Of a stretch of DNA of 41,193 nucleotides, positions 6,707 through 14,248 are shown piece after piece. Every line of letters starts with the position of its first letter. Position 1 is the first letter of the stretch. Origin of the DNA: a virus; the IMG/VR virus record IMGVR_UViG_3300037189_001796, positions 1 to 41,193 of that record; one strand, 5' to 3'. The notes under the pieces are model-generated. The model made no database searches. It had not been told where the DNA came from and saw only the letters and a list, made by a program, of their open reading frames with translations. The translations under genes were made by a program, and so were the position numbers.

Positions 6707-7005
6707 TGAGTAAAAAGTATTTCCCTAATAACTGGCAAGAGTTTAAGGACGAACCGGATGATTCATTCATTCCACATACATTCCAAGAGTTAATGGAGTG
6801 GAAGGTAGGTGAATGGGAGATCCCTTCCAGCATTTACTGCATCCTGAGGTGCATGAATCTTAAGACTGGCAAGGTTAAAGAACATGTGTACCAAAGCCAA
6901 GGAGCTGCCTTCAGGAAGCTTGAAACCTTGGCCAAAGACCCCGAAATGGAGGTCACGATCTGCACCAACGAATTCATTGGACAAACACTCGCCACCCATG
7001 ATTAA
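6706..7005 (+). CDS. Hypothetical protein, 99 aa
   Basis: ATG 6706 overlaps the previous stop by one base and is preferred to the GTG at 6700. The protein has an aromatic N-terminal half (WQEFKDEPDDSFIPHTFQEL) and a part resembling the gene just upstream in layout (CILRCMNLKTGKVKEHVYQS, then helix and strand), which could be a distant paralogue. No known domain. It overlaps the following small gene by 8 nt. Confidence 0.65.
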   Translation: MSKKYFPNNWQEFKDEPDDSFIPHTFQELMEWKVGEWEIPSSIYCILRCMNLKTGKVKEHVYQSQGAAFRKLETLAKDPEMEVTICTNEFIGQTLATHD

Positions 7006-7126
7006 CCAACTGACTGACGACAAGTTTCATTGTCTTATTGAAGCCATTATGCAACATCCGCATAGTGAGGAGCTTCAAGTATTGCTGGAACAACAGATGG
7101 AGGATGACACTTATGTGATCCTGTAA
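6998..7126 (+). CDS. Small hypothetical protein, 42 aa
   Basis: ATG 6998 to TAA 7124-7126. The peptide MINQLTDDKFHCLIEAIMQH continues PHSEELQVLLEQQMEDDTYV and looks like two helices with an acidic end. It is last in a coupled three-gene unit 6545-7126 and is followed by a GC hairpin. Function unknown; the overlap with its neighbour and codon use support it moderately. Confidence 0.45.
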   Translation: MINQLTDDKFHCLIEAIMQHPHSEELQVLLEQQMEDDTYVIL

Positions 7127-7145
7127 CACCAAGAACGCAGCAGAC

Positions 7146-7171
7146 CCGCCCAAGGCGGCTAGAGTATTTTT
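7146..7171 (+). terminator. Weak hairpin terminator
   Basis: CCGCC (7146-7150) pairs with GGCGG (7154-7158) over a 3-nt loop, and a T run (TATTTTT) follows after eight bases. It closes the unit 6545-7126, and the CACAAGGAC leader motif occurs again shortly after, near 7181. Confidence 0.45.
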
Positions 7172-7215
7172 GTACTAACCCACAAGGACAGAGCCGATCT
7201 AGGTATTGAAGATTT

Positions 7216-7383
7216 ATGACGTTAGTTTCAATTGGTCCCGTCTATGTCGGTTTGCAACAGGATCCTTTATGGTACGTATGCAGCTCATCTGCTGCGCTTT
7301 CTATCCACCTAGGTAGGGTGTTGATAGAATTAGATAGACCCAAACAAAGGTTTCGTGGATCCACTCAAGCGGACGCTCACTGA
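7216..7383 (+). CDS. Possible small protein, 55 aa
   Basis: ATG 7216 to TGA 7381-7383. It encodes MTLVSIGPVYVGLQQDPLWY followed by a mixed Ser/Ala stretch and a basic end. It overlaps the GTG of the MarR-like gene by 29 nt. No domain and no good Shine-Dalgarno next to the ATG; the CACAAGGA motif sits about 30 nt upstream, too far for direct use. It may instead be leader sequence of the regulator gene. Confidence 0.3.
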   Translation: MTLVSIGPVYVGLQQDPLWYVCSSSAALSIHLGRVLIELDRPKQRFRGSTQADAH

Positions 7384-7711
7384 TCGCTCCATGGCTCAGG
7401 TGCTTAAGGCATTTGAGCTGTTGCGATTGATGGATCGGGAGATTCCAGGTCAACTGGTGAGTGCTTTTTTATACATTGCATCTCACAATCCCTGCCATAA
7501 ACAGGCAATGGAAGAAGATCTGGACTTTACGACATCATCAGCTAGTCGTTTAACTGATTGGCTCTCCGAATACCACCGTTTGGGTAAGCCTGGATTGGGC
7601 CTGATCACCAAGACCAAGGACCCAACTGATTTCAGGCGCATCCTGATCACGTTAACACCCAAGGGCGAATCACTTGCCCGTCAAATGAAGGAGCATCTTT
7701 ATGGAGACTAG
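7355..7711 (+). CDS. MarR-like winged-helix regulator
   Basis: A 118-residue protein whose middle reads as a MarR-type winged helix: helices around VLKAFELLRLMDREIPGQLV, a recognition region DFTTSSASRLTDWLSE, then the wing with ITKTKDPTDFRRILITLTPK and GESLARQM. Such proteins bind operator DNA as dimers. GTG 7355 has AAAGG six bases before it; ATG 7391 is an alternative. The gene overlaps the integrase start by 11 nt, so both are probably translated together. By position it is a candidate for control of integration or of lysogeny; the target operator is not identified. Confidence 0.8.
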   Translation: MDPLKRTLTDRSMAQVLKAFELLRLMDREIPGQLVSAFLYIASHNPCHKQAMEEDLDFTTSSASRLTDWLSEYHRLGKPGLGLITKTKDPTDFRRILITLTPKGESLARQMKEHLYGD

Positions 7712-8564
7712 CGTCAAGACCTGGGGACAGGCCTTGGACTATACCTTTCAAACACGCCACACATGGCGTCACGGTGCAGGAGCTAAGCCTGCAGCCATTA
7801 ACTGCGGGCACTTCACCCGTCTTCGGGGGCGGAGCCTACCGGTTGCCAAGATCGCCCCTGCGTTGATGTCACAGGTGTGCATTGAATTGGAGGAGGAGGG
7901 TAAGAGTGATGCGACGATTAATCGTGTCGTTAGTGCCGTCTCTACGGTCCTCAATCATTGTGCCTTTGATGAACTCATTCCGACGCCCTCTCGATTTAGA
8001 CGTCGTAAGGAAGGCTCCCATCGCTTGACTTGGTTCAGCCAAGATGAGGTGGAGCAGTTTGTCTATGTGTCACTCAACACGTTCGACCGCCAGGACCTGG
8101 CAGACATTTCACTAACAGCAGCCTATACGGGAATGCGGGTCAGTGAGTTGTTCAAGCTGAAAGCTCAAGACGTTGACCTTGGACAAGGTTCAATCTTCGT
8201 GGGTGGACGGCCAGGCTTTGGTACCAAGAACATGGACTACCGGGTGTTGCCCATTCATGAGCGCATCAAGGAGATTCTCTGTTCCCGAATGGAGAACGTT
8301 GGCGCGAACACCGCCATCTTTGGTGATGAGTGGAATGACAAGGACCAATTACTCAGGGCTTTTAAGAAGTCCAGGAGTCTGATTGGTAAGGATGAAACCT
8401 ATGTGTTTCACTCCTTTCGTCACAGCTTTGGGACTTGGTTAGCAGAGAAGAATGTAGCCATTCGCACGATCATGGACCTGATGGGCCATAAGCGTGTGGA
8501 GACCACATTGCGCTATGCAAAATGTACCGATCAAGCAAGGACTGCAGCCATTGACTTGATTTGA
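7701..8564 (+). CDS. int: Tyrosine-family integrase
   Basis: A 287-residue site-specific recombinase. The C-terminal catalytic domain shows Arg146 in TGMRVSELFKLK, the HxxR box as HSFRHSFGTW (His237, Arg240), His263 in MGHKRVETTLRYAK and the nucleophile Tyr272. The N-terminal half is a core-binding SAM-like domain with NRVVSAVSTVLNHC. Start is ATG 7701 inside the regulator gene. The tRNA-Leu-like attP lies 183 nt downstream, the arrangement known from integrase-bearing marine cyanopodoviruses such as P-SSP7. All catalytic residues are present, so an active enzyme is likely. Confidence 0.96.
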   Translation: METSVKTWGQALDYTFQTRHTWRHGAGAKPAAINCGHFTRLRGRSLPVAKIAPALMSQVCIELEEEGKSDATINRVVSAVSTVLNHCAFDELIPTPSRFRRRKEGSHRLTWFSQDEVEQFVYVSLNTFDRQDLADISLTAAYTGMRVSELFKLKAQDVDLGQGSIFVGGRPGFGTKNMDYRVLPIHERIKEILCSRMENVGANTAIFGDEWNDKDQLLRAFKKSRSLIGKDETYVFHSFRHSFGTWLAEKNVAIRTIMDLMGHKRVETTLRYAKCTDQARTAAIDLI

Positions 8565-8747
8565 GGTTGGGCTTCACCATCGTCAAATCGGGGTGCTGAG
8601 CCCGGTCTAGGCGCGACTACTGGTCGCCCATCTGCTACGATTTCACCAGCAAACGGCTCCAGTCTCTGTGAGTCTCGGTTTGCGAATCACAGGGAAAACC
8701 CGCAAAAAATCCTCGAGATCGACTGCGCTGGTTGGCTTGTGACAGTT

Positions 8748-8788
8748 GCGGATGTGGCGGAATTGGTAGACGCGCTAGTTTCAGGTTC
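8748..8788 (+). other. attP: Candidate attP: 5' half of tRNA-Leu(CAG)
   Basis: Starts GCGGATGTGGCGGAATTGG and continues TAGACGCGCTAGTTTCAGGTTC. This is the acceptor 5' strand, D arm and anticodon loop TTCAGGT of a bacterial tRNA-Leu with anticodon CAG; the match ends after about 41 nt and no 3' half follows. A partial tRNA downstream of a tyrosine integrase is the standard attachment core, and about 42 nt of tRNA-Leu is the reported site in P-SSP7. The rest of the 339-nt gap 8565-8903 has small inverted repeats and a terminator but no gene. Confidence 0.85.
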
Positions 8789-8817
8789 GGTTGCGTCTTT
8801 GTCCCATTAGTGCACAG

Positions 8818-8846
8818 GCCAGTCCACAAGGGCTGGCTTTCCTTTT
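8818..8846 (+). terminator. Intrinsic terminator before RNAP gene
   Basis: GCCAGTCC (8818-8825) pairs with GGGCTGGC (8830-8837), with one wobble pair and loop ACAA, followed by TTTCCTTTT. It lies between attP and the RNA polymerase gene, so in an integrated state it could stop host tRNA-promoter transcription from entering the phage genes. Confidence 0.75.
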
Positions 8847-8903
8847 GCCGCAACGTATCCACTCAGCAAGCAATCTTTTATACGGTTCTAACTCGCGAGT
8901 CTT

Positions 8904-11246
8904 ATGCCCACACCAGCTCAAATTGATGCCCAGGTTGAATTGGAGAGGGAGGCCATCAGGCAGGGAATCAAAAAGCTGCAGGACAACACCACCCAGCTAG
9001 AGCAGCGCAGCTATGCCAGCGCCAGCATCTACGGGATCAGCTCCATCGACCAGTTGATGGGGCCGTTGGTGGATCTCATCAAGGAGAGCACCCGCACCCG
9101 CGTACAAGAGGCCAGGAGTGGCGTGAGTCAGTTTGCTGCTGTCAAGGTCTACATAGCTGAGCTGGAGCCCCTAGCAGCTGCTGCCATCGCTCTGAAGCTG
9201 ACGTTCGACAAGGTCTTTGGCTACCGGGACAAATCAAACCAATTGATCACGGTGGTGGAGGCCATCGGTTCAGCCATCGAGGATGAATGCCAGATGCGCT
9301 TCTACGAGCGTGAGGCTCCAGGGCTGCTCCATGTCTTAAAGGAGAACTACTGGCACCGCAGTTGTGGCACCACACAGAAGCTGCGCTCCGTCCAGACCCT
9401 GATGAACCGGCATGACATTTGCTGGAAGCCTTGGGGCAGGGCCAACCGCATCAAGTTGGGGACCTGGCTACTGGACTGCATCATGAACGTCAGTGGTTGG
9501 TTTGAGAAGGACAAACGCCGTGAGGGAGCCCGGTGGGTCAACTACGTCGTTCCTACTCCTGAATACCTTGCCATCAAAGAACAAGTGATGGCCACGGCTG
9601 AGTTGTTTGCTCCCTTGGCCTGGCCGATGCTGATTGAGCCCAACGATTGGGGTGAGAACCGTTCCGGTGGCTACCTTCTTAACGAAGTGATGCGTGGCCA
9701 TGACATGGTGCGCCGGGGGAAAGTGGGGTGTATACAGGGAGAACAGATCTACCTCTTTCTCAACCACCTTCAGAAGGTTGCTTACCGCATCAATCCATTT
9801 GTCTATGGAGTGGCCAAGCAGCTAATGGAGAGGCGAGTAAGGGTAGGTAAGTTTCTTCCTATTGTGGAGATGCCCTTACCGGTCAAACCCTTTGACATTG
9901 CTGAGAACTACGATGCCCGAAAGGACTATCGAAGGAAAGCAGCAGAGGTAAGGAACACCAACGCCCATGCGTTCAAGGCTTCCTGCCGCACACGCATGAC
10001 TATGGAGACGGCTGACCGGTTCATTGACCAAGAACGTTTCTTCCTTCCTTGGTCGTTGGATTACAGGGGCCGGGCTTACCCCATCCCTGCGTTCTTAACA
10101 CCACAGGATACCGACTTTGGTAAGAGCCTGCTGCGCTTTGCTGATGAGGCCTACATGACCCCTGAAGCAGAGGATTGGTTGGCGTTCCAAGTGGCTACCA
10201 CGTATGGCCTAGACAAGGCACCCATGGCTGAGAGGCTGGAGTGGACTAAAAATCACCATCACCTCATTGAGGCGGTGGCTACTGATCCACTAGGCATGAT
10301 CAGTGAGTGGGAAGCCGCTGAAGAGCCTTGGCAGTTCCTTGCAGCCTGTGAGGAGTACCACCATTGTGTGATTGCTTGCACTAGGCAATTCACAGGTCTC
10401 ATGGTGGCTACAGATGCCACCTGTAGTGGTCTCCAGATCTTGGCTGGATTAGCACGGGATAAAACTTGTGCCAAGCTTGTCAATGTCCTACCTAGTGACA
10501 GACCTCAGGATGCCTACAAGGTTGTCGCTCAAGTAGCCACACCTAGCTGCCCTGAGTCTATACAGCCTTACATGGACCGCAAGGTCACCAAACGGGTTGT
10601 GATGACCATTCCCTACAACGCTAAACCTTTCTCAAACCGAAGCTACATCCGTGAAGCTTTGAAAGATAAGGAGGTTGAGATCAGTAAAGAAGATCTAACT
10701 CAGACAGTTAATGCTGTACGAGCTGCAATGTGGGAGGTTGTCCCTGGTCCTATGGCTGTCATGGATTGGATCGAAAAGGAGATCACTGCTCTGATCCATA
10801 GGGGTGTGACAGAAGTTTCTTGGACAACACCTTCTGGGTTTGTTGTCACACAGAAGCTGATGAAGCGAAAAGTTGAACGCTTAAAGCTGCAGCTCTTAGG
10901 AGACTGTGAGCTTTACGTTGCCACTGGTGACACCGATGAGGTGGACATCAACCGCCATAAAGCTGCAACTGCACCCAACCTGATCCATTCGCTTGACTCT
11001 TCGCTGTTACATTTAGCCTTCACAAGGTTCAGCGCACCGTTCAGTGTCATTCATGATTCTGTCCTGTGTCGTGCAACAGATATGTCCCAACTATCGGCAG
11101 TAGTTAGGGAGACCTATATGCACCTGTTTGCTGAACAAGATTACCTTTCCGATTGGGCAAAACAAATCGGAGCCCTTTACCCACCGCCGATCATTGGGGA
11201 CTTAGAACCCGAATCAGTGATCGAATCCACCTATTTTTTCTGTTAA
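8904..11246 (+). CDS. T7-like single-subunit RNA polymerase
   Basis: DNA-directed RNA polymerase of 780 residues (T7 gp1: 883) that transcribes the phage genes after the early phase. Visible motifs match T7 gp1: LDYRGRAYPIP near residue 384; motif A DATCSGLQ near 503 (first catalytic Asp); motif B KRVVMTIPYNAK near 560 with the Lys and Tyr that select NTPs; APNLIHSLDSS; and motif C VIHDSVLC near 714 (second catalytic Asp). The N-terminal promoter-recognition domain is shorter and diverged. ATG 8904 has no strong Shine-Dalgarno. A promoter-like 19-mer sits inside the gene at 9721. The stop is followed 12 nt later by the SSB gene. Confidence 0.97.
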   Translation: MPTPAQIDAQVELEREAIRQGIKKLQDNTTQLEQRSYASASIYGISSIDQLMGPLVDLIKESTRTRVQEARSGVSQFAAVKVYIAELEPLAAAAIALKLTFDKVFGYRDKSNQLITVVEAIGSAIEDECQMRFYEREAPGLLHVLKENYWHRSCGTTQKLRSVQTLMNRHDICWKPWGRANRIKLGTWLLDCIMNVSGWFEKDKRREGARWVNYVVPTPEYLAIKEQVMATAELFAPLAWPMLIEPNDWGENRSGGYLLNEVMRGHDMVRRGKVGCIQGEQIYLFLNHLQKVAYRINPFVYGVAKQLMERRVRVGKFLPIVEMPLPVKPFDIAENYDARKDYRRKAAEVRNTNAHAFKASCRTRMTMETADRFIDQERFFLPWSLDYRGRAYPIPAFLTPQDTDFGKSLLRFADEAYMTPEAEDWLAFQVATTYGLDKAPMAERLEWTKNHHHLIEAVATDPLGMISEWEAAEEPWQFLAACEEYHHCVIACTRQFTGLMVATDATCSGLQILAGLARDKTCAKLVNVLPSDRPQDAYKVVAQVATPSCPESIQPYMDRKVTKRVVMTIPYNAKPFSNRSYIREALKDKEVEISKEDLTQTVNAVRAAMWEVVPGPMAVMDWIEKEITALIHRGVTEVSWTTPSGFVVTQKLMKRKVERLKLQLLGDCELYVATGDTDEVDINRHKAATAPNLIHSLDSSLLHLAFTRFSAPFSVIHDSVLCRATDMSQLSAVVRETYMHLFAEQDYLSDWAKQIGALYPPPIIGDLEPESVIESTYFFC
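9721..9739 (+). promoter_or_regulatory. Candidate phage-RNAP promoter, copy 2
   Basis: An exact second copy of AAGTGGGGTGTATACAGGG, here within the RNA polymerase coding sequence and followed by AGAACAG, so the string after the A/T element reads GGGAGA as in T7 class III promoters. If it is a promoter it would drive the rest of the polymerase gene and the replication genes downstream. The alternative is chance plus coding constraint, although an exact 19-mer repeat in 41 kb is unlikely by chance. Confidence 0.45.
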
Positions 11247-11258
11247 AAACCTGTCCAC

Positions 11259-11828
11259 ATGGCACAATCTATTCACGTAACCAAACAGCCTGTAACCCTT
11301 GAAGGTTATCAAGCTGTGATGAAGCCCAGTAAGTTTGGCTTTTCACTATCGGCATTGGTCGGCAGTGATCTGATTGAAACCCTTGAAGAGGATCGCGCTG
11401 ATGCCTTGAAATGGAGTGAATCAAAACTGAAGAACCCTAAGCGCAGTGTCTTGAAGCCTGAGCCTTGGGAAGAAGTCAGTGAAGGTCAGTACAAAGTCAA
11501 GTTCAGTTGGAATGAAGAGACCAAACCTTCTGTGGTTGATACGGAAGGTACACTGATCACTGATGAGACCACACCTATTTACAGTGGGTCTCAAGTAAAG
11601 CTAGCTTTTCGTCAGAAGCCCTATGTCCTTAAGGATGGGGTTACCTACGGCACTTCCCTAAAGCTTGTTGGCGTCCAGGTCGTTGCACTGAGTGGCTCAG
11701 CTGGTGTTGATCGTGGAGATCTTAGTGATACGGAAGTCGCTGAATTGTTTGGCACTACCCGTGGTTTTAAGACTCAAGACCCTAACGTCACCCCGCCTGA
11801 GGAAATTGCAGTGGATGACGACTTCTAG
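11259..11828 (+). CDS. Single-stranded DNA-binding protein (T7 gp2.5-like)
   Basis: A 189-residue protein in the gp2.5 position between RNA polymerase and endonuclease I. The central region is beta-rich as expected for an OB fold (YKVKFSWNEETKPSV, VKLAFRQKPYVLKDG, LKLVGVQVVAL). The C-terminus is acidic and ends in an aromatic residue (EEIAVDDDF), the signature tail with which gp2.5 contacts DNA polymerase and primase-helicase. It coats ssDNA during replication and recombination. The stop codon overlaps the GTG start of the next gene. Confidence 0.88.
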   Translation: MAQSIHVTKQPVTLEGYQAVMKPSKFGFSLSALVGSDLIETLEEDRADALKWSESKLKNPKRSVLKPEPWEEVSEGQYKVKFSWNEETKPSVVDTEGTLITDETTPIYSGSQVKLAFRQKPYVLKDGVTYGTSLKLVGVQVVALSGSAGVDRGDLSDTEVAELFGTTRGFKTQDPNVTPPEEIAVDDDF

Positions 11829-12181
11829 TGGCCTTTCGCTCAGGGCTTGAAAAGAAAGTTGCTCAACTTCTTGAAGGGTTGGGCATTTCTTTTGAGTATG
11901 AGTCTACCAAGGTACCGTACATACTTCAATGTAACTATACCCCAGACTTCCTACTCCCAAATGGTATCTACTTAGAAACCAAAGGGCTGTTCTCACCTGA
12001 GGATCGCCGCAAGATGGTTGCCGTCAAAAAGGACAACCCTGATTTGGATATCAGGATGGTCTTTCAGGCACCGTACAACAAAATTGAGAAAAGGTCTAAA
12101 ACCACCTACGCCCAATGGTGCGAAAAGAACGGTTTCAAATGGTGTTCATTCACTTCCATCCCAATTGACTGGTTGACATGA
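11828..12181 (+). CDS. Endonuclease I / Holliday junction resolvase (T7 gp3-like)
   Basis: A 117-residue junction-resolving endonuclease closely resembling T7 gp3: FRSGLEKKV, FEYESTKVPY, YTPDFLLPNGIYLETKGL and DIRMVF are all in place. Catalytic residues correspond to Glu8, Asp40, Glu50 and Lys52 (T7 Glu20, Asp55, Glu65, Lys67). It trims branched replication intermediates and helps degrade host DNA. The start is GTG 11828, overlapping the SSB stop, and the stop overlaps the next ATG by 4 nt, indicating coupled translation through the operon. Confidence 0.95.
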   Translation: MAFRSGLEKKVAQLLEGLGISFEYESTKVPYILQCNYTPDFLLPNGIYLETKGLFSPEDRRKMVAVKKDNPDLDIRMVFQAPYNKIEKRSKTTYAQWCEKNGFKWCSFTSIPIDWLT

Positions 12182-12399
12182 CTATCGACAAAAAACCTGC
12201 TTACACGCAGATTGTTGAATACTTCTCTGACACCTTGGCTGATGCGGAGGATGCAGTAAAGAACGGGGTGCTAACTCCTGATGATGTTGTGGATGCCTTT
12301 GTAGAGGCTATCGACGACTGGCATTCTTATTTCATTGATTCTGCTGCTACCTATGCGTCCATTGCAAAAGCAGTGCGAGAGCGAGTTTCTCAGGCATGA
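12178..12399 (+). CDS. Hypothetical protein between endonuclease and primase, 73 aa
   Basis: ATG 12178 overlaps the previous stop (ACATGAC). The protein is acidic and helical (YTQIVEYFSDTLADAEDAV, then LTPDDVVDAFVEAIDDWHSY). I recall similar small proteins in this position of cyanopodoviruses, without known function. T7 has its lysozyme gene gp3.5 here, but no amidase residues are seen. The 3' end overlaps the primase-helicase start by 47 nt. Confidence 0.75.
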   Translation: MTIDKKPAYTQIVEYFSDTLADAEDAVKNGVLTPDDVVDAFVEAIDDWHSYFIDSAATYASIAKAVRERVSQA

Positions 12400-13948
12400 G
12401 CCCTGTGTGAACTGCGGCAGTAGTGATGCCAATAGCTTATATAGCGACGGGCATTCCTACTGCTTTTCTTGCACTACATACACTCACCCCACTGGTGAGT
12501 CTTATTCACCATCATCACGCATGTCAAATGTTCAACTCCAAGGTTCAGCCCAAAGGCTGCAAAAACGAGGGTTGTCAGAAAAAGTCTGTGACAAGTACAA
12601 AATCTTCAGAGATGGAGACCTACTGCGCTTCTACTACTTCAGTAGTGACGGCATCCTCAAGGGATGCAAAGTAAAAACTAAGGACAAAGATTTCAGATAT
12701 GAAGGAGAGACAGATGGCACCTTCTTTGGACAACACTTATTTCCTACCACTGGAAAACGAGTCGTCATTACAGAAGGTGAACTCGATGCAGCTTCATGTC
12801 AAGAAGCTATGCCGGGGTGGCCGATGGTTTCTTTACCTAGCGGTGCCGCATCGGCAAGAAAGGCGATCCAAAGGAATCTCGAATGGTTACAGGGCTATGA
12901 AAGCGTTGTCTTGTTCTACGACAACGACGCAGCTGGCCGTGAGGCGGCGGAGAAATCGGCTGCGGTCTTACCACCTGGCAAGGTCAAGATCGCTCGCATA
13001 CGCGAACCGTATAAAGACGCAAGCGATGCGCTACAAGCCAATGACACTGATGCAATTAGCCGCGCTATTTGGGATGCCACCCCGTACAGGCCAGACGGCA
13101 TCGTTGAGGGCAGGTCTCTTTTAGAACTAGTTACAACGCCTAATTCACCACATGATTACGAATACCCGTTCAAAGGGTTACAAGAAAAGCTCCATGGGAT
13201 CCACAAAGGTGAACTCATCTCGATCACCGCAGGATCTGGAATCGGCAAGAGTTCCTTCTGCCGGGAGCTTGCAACTCACTTACTCAACAACGGGGAACGA
13301 GTTGGATACCTGGCTCTGGAGGAGTCCAACCGACGCACAGCCTTAGGGCTGATGTCTGCTGCTGTAGGTAAGTCACTTCACATAGGCGAACATGATCGAG
13401 CTACGTTGGTTGAAGCTTATGAGGCTTCACTAGCCAACTGGAACCTCTACCTATTTGATGGTTTCGGGAGTTATGACCCCGACATTATATACAATAGGAT
13501 TGAGTACCTAGCTACTGGTCTAGATACCAAGATTGTCTTCCTTGATCACCTATCAATCCTATTGAGTGGGTTGGATGGGGACGAGCGCAGGATCATTGAT
13601 CAGACCATGACGAAGCTCCGATCCCTTGTAGAGCGCACAGGAATCACGTTGTTCCTTGTGTCGCACCTGAGGCGTACCTCTGGTGATCAGAACCACGAAG
13701 AGGGGGCACGGGTCACGCTTGGCCAGTTGAGAGGCTCTGCAGCTATTGCTCAGCTAAGCGATTCCGTTATTGCATTGGAGCGTAATCAACAGGCTGCTAA
13801 TGGTGGCAGCTCCACCGTTGTACGTGTCCTGAAGAATCGTTTTAGTGGTGAAGTAGGCGTTGCTTGTCATCTTGATTACGACCTATCCACTTGTAAATTT
13901 ATAGAAACTAAAGTAGATGAAGAGTTCGACGCAACTTCCGATTTCTAA
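12353..13948 (+). CDS. Primase-helicase (T7 gp4-like)
   Basis: A bifunctional replication enzyme of 531 residues (T7 gp4A: 566). ATG 12353 is chosen because the zinc domain CVNCGSSDANSLYSDGHSYC then begins at the same distance from the start as in T7. The four zinc Cys are at 18, 21, 37 and 40. Next is a TOPRIM primase (ITEGELDA near 140, YDNDAAG near 190). The hexameric helicase has Walker A AGSGIGKSS near 293, Walker B IVFLDHLSIL and motif QLRGSAAIAQLSDSVI. The acidic tail ends DATSDF, as in T7, where it binds polymerase. An internal ATG at 12521 (MSNVQLQG) sits where T7 starts the short form gp4B, but has no Shine-Dalgarno. Confidence 0.96.
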   Translation: MRPLQKQCESEFLRHEPCVNCGSSDANSLYSDGHSYCFSCTTYTHPTGESYSPSSRMSNVQLQGSAQRLQKRGLSEKVCDKYKIFRDGDLLRFYYFSSDGILKGCKVKTKDKDFRYEGETDGTFFGQHLFPTTGKRVVITEGELDAASCQEAMPGWPMVSLPSGAASARKAIQRNLEWLQGYESVVLFYDNDAAGREAAEKSAAVLPPGKVKIARIREPYKDASDALQANDTDAISRAIWDATPYRPDGIVEGRSLLELVTTPNSPHDYEYPFKGLQEKLHGIHKGELISITAGSGIGKSSFCRELATHLLNNGERVGYLALEESNRRTALGLMSAAVGKSLHIGEHDRATLVEAYEASLANWNLYLFDGFGSYDPDIIYNRIEYLATGLDTKIVFLDHLSILLSGLDGDERRIIDQTMTKLRSLVERTGITLFLVSHLRRTSGDQNHEEGARVTLGQLRGSAAIAQLSDSVIALERNQQAANGGSSTVVRVLKNRFSGEVGVACHLDYDLSTCKFIETKVDEEFDATSDF

Positions 13949-14024
13949 GCCTAAACCGCCCACGCCTGAAGCCATTAAAAAAGCTCAGTTTGTAGATAAA
14001 ACCTATAAGTGGGCTGCTAAATGA
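13917..14024 (+). CDS. Small Lys/Pro-rich protein, 35 aa
   Basis: ATG 13917 lies in the last codons of the primase-helicase gene, and the TGA 14022-14024 overlaps the next start as ATGA. The peptide MKSSTQLPISKPKPPTPEAI ends in KKAQFVDKTYKWAAK. The frame fills an otherwise 72-nt gap and couples both neighbours, which supports it. No function is recognised. Confidence 0.5.
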   Translation: MKSSTQLPISKPKPPTPEAIKKAQFVDKTYKWAAK

Positions 14025-14248
14025 CTAACCTCTCCCCCGCCGCGCAGGCAGTGCTGGATGCAGCAACAGCAGGTTTTTGGAAGTCGCCTTTTGACTCCGA
14101 AGGAAAGGGTGCTGCCGCCGCCCTTCGCGCCTTAGCTGAGTACCGCACCCCACATTGGGACGGAACTGGCCCAGCCTGTCACTGGCACCCAACTCCTTAC
14201 GTGCGTCGTGAACTCATCGCCATTGCCGCCGAGCTGGAGAACCAATGA
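14021..14248 (+). CDS. Hypothetical protein, 75 aa, GC-rich
   Basis: ATG 14021 overlaps the previous stop; TGA 14246-14248 overlaps the polymerase ATG. The pattern LSPAAQAVLDAATAG, AAALRALAEY and a final LIAIAAELENQ is one I recall from many small ORFs in cyanophages and cyanobacteria, of unknown function. Its base composition is visibly more GC-rich than the genes on either side, consistent with recent acquisition. A moron-type insertion between helicase and polymerase is a reasonable reading. Confidence 0.7.
   Translation: MTNLSPAAQAVLDAATAGFWKSPFDSEGKGAAAALRALAEYRTPHWDGTGPACHWHPTPYVRRELIAIAAELENQ

Noticed and set aside
8748-8788. Functional tRNA-Leu gene
   Set aside because: The match stops after the anticodon loop; there is no variable arm, T arm or acceptor 3' strand. 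Interpreted as attP.
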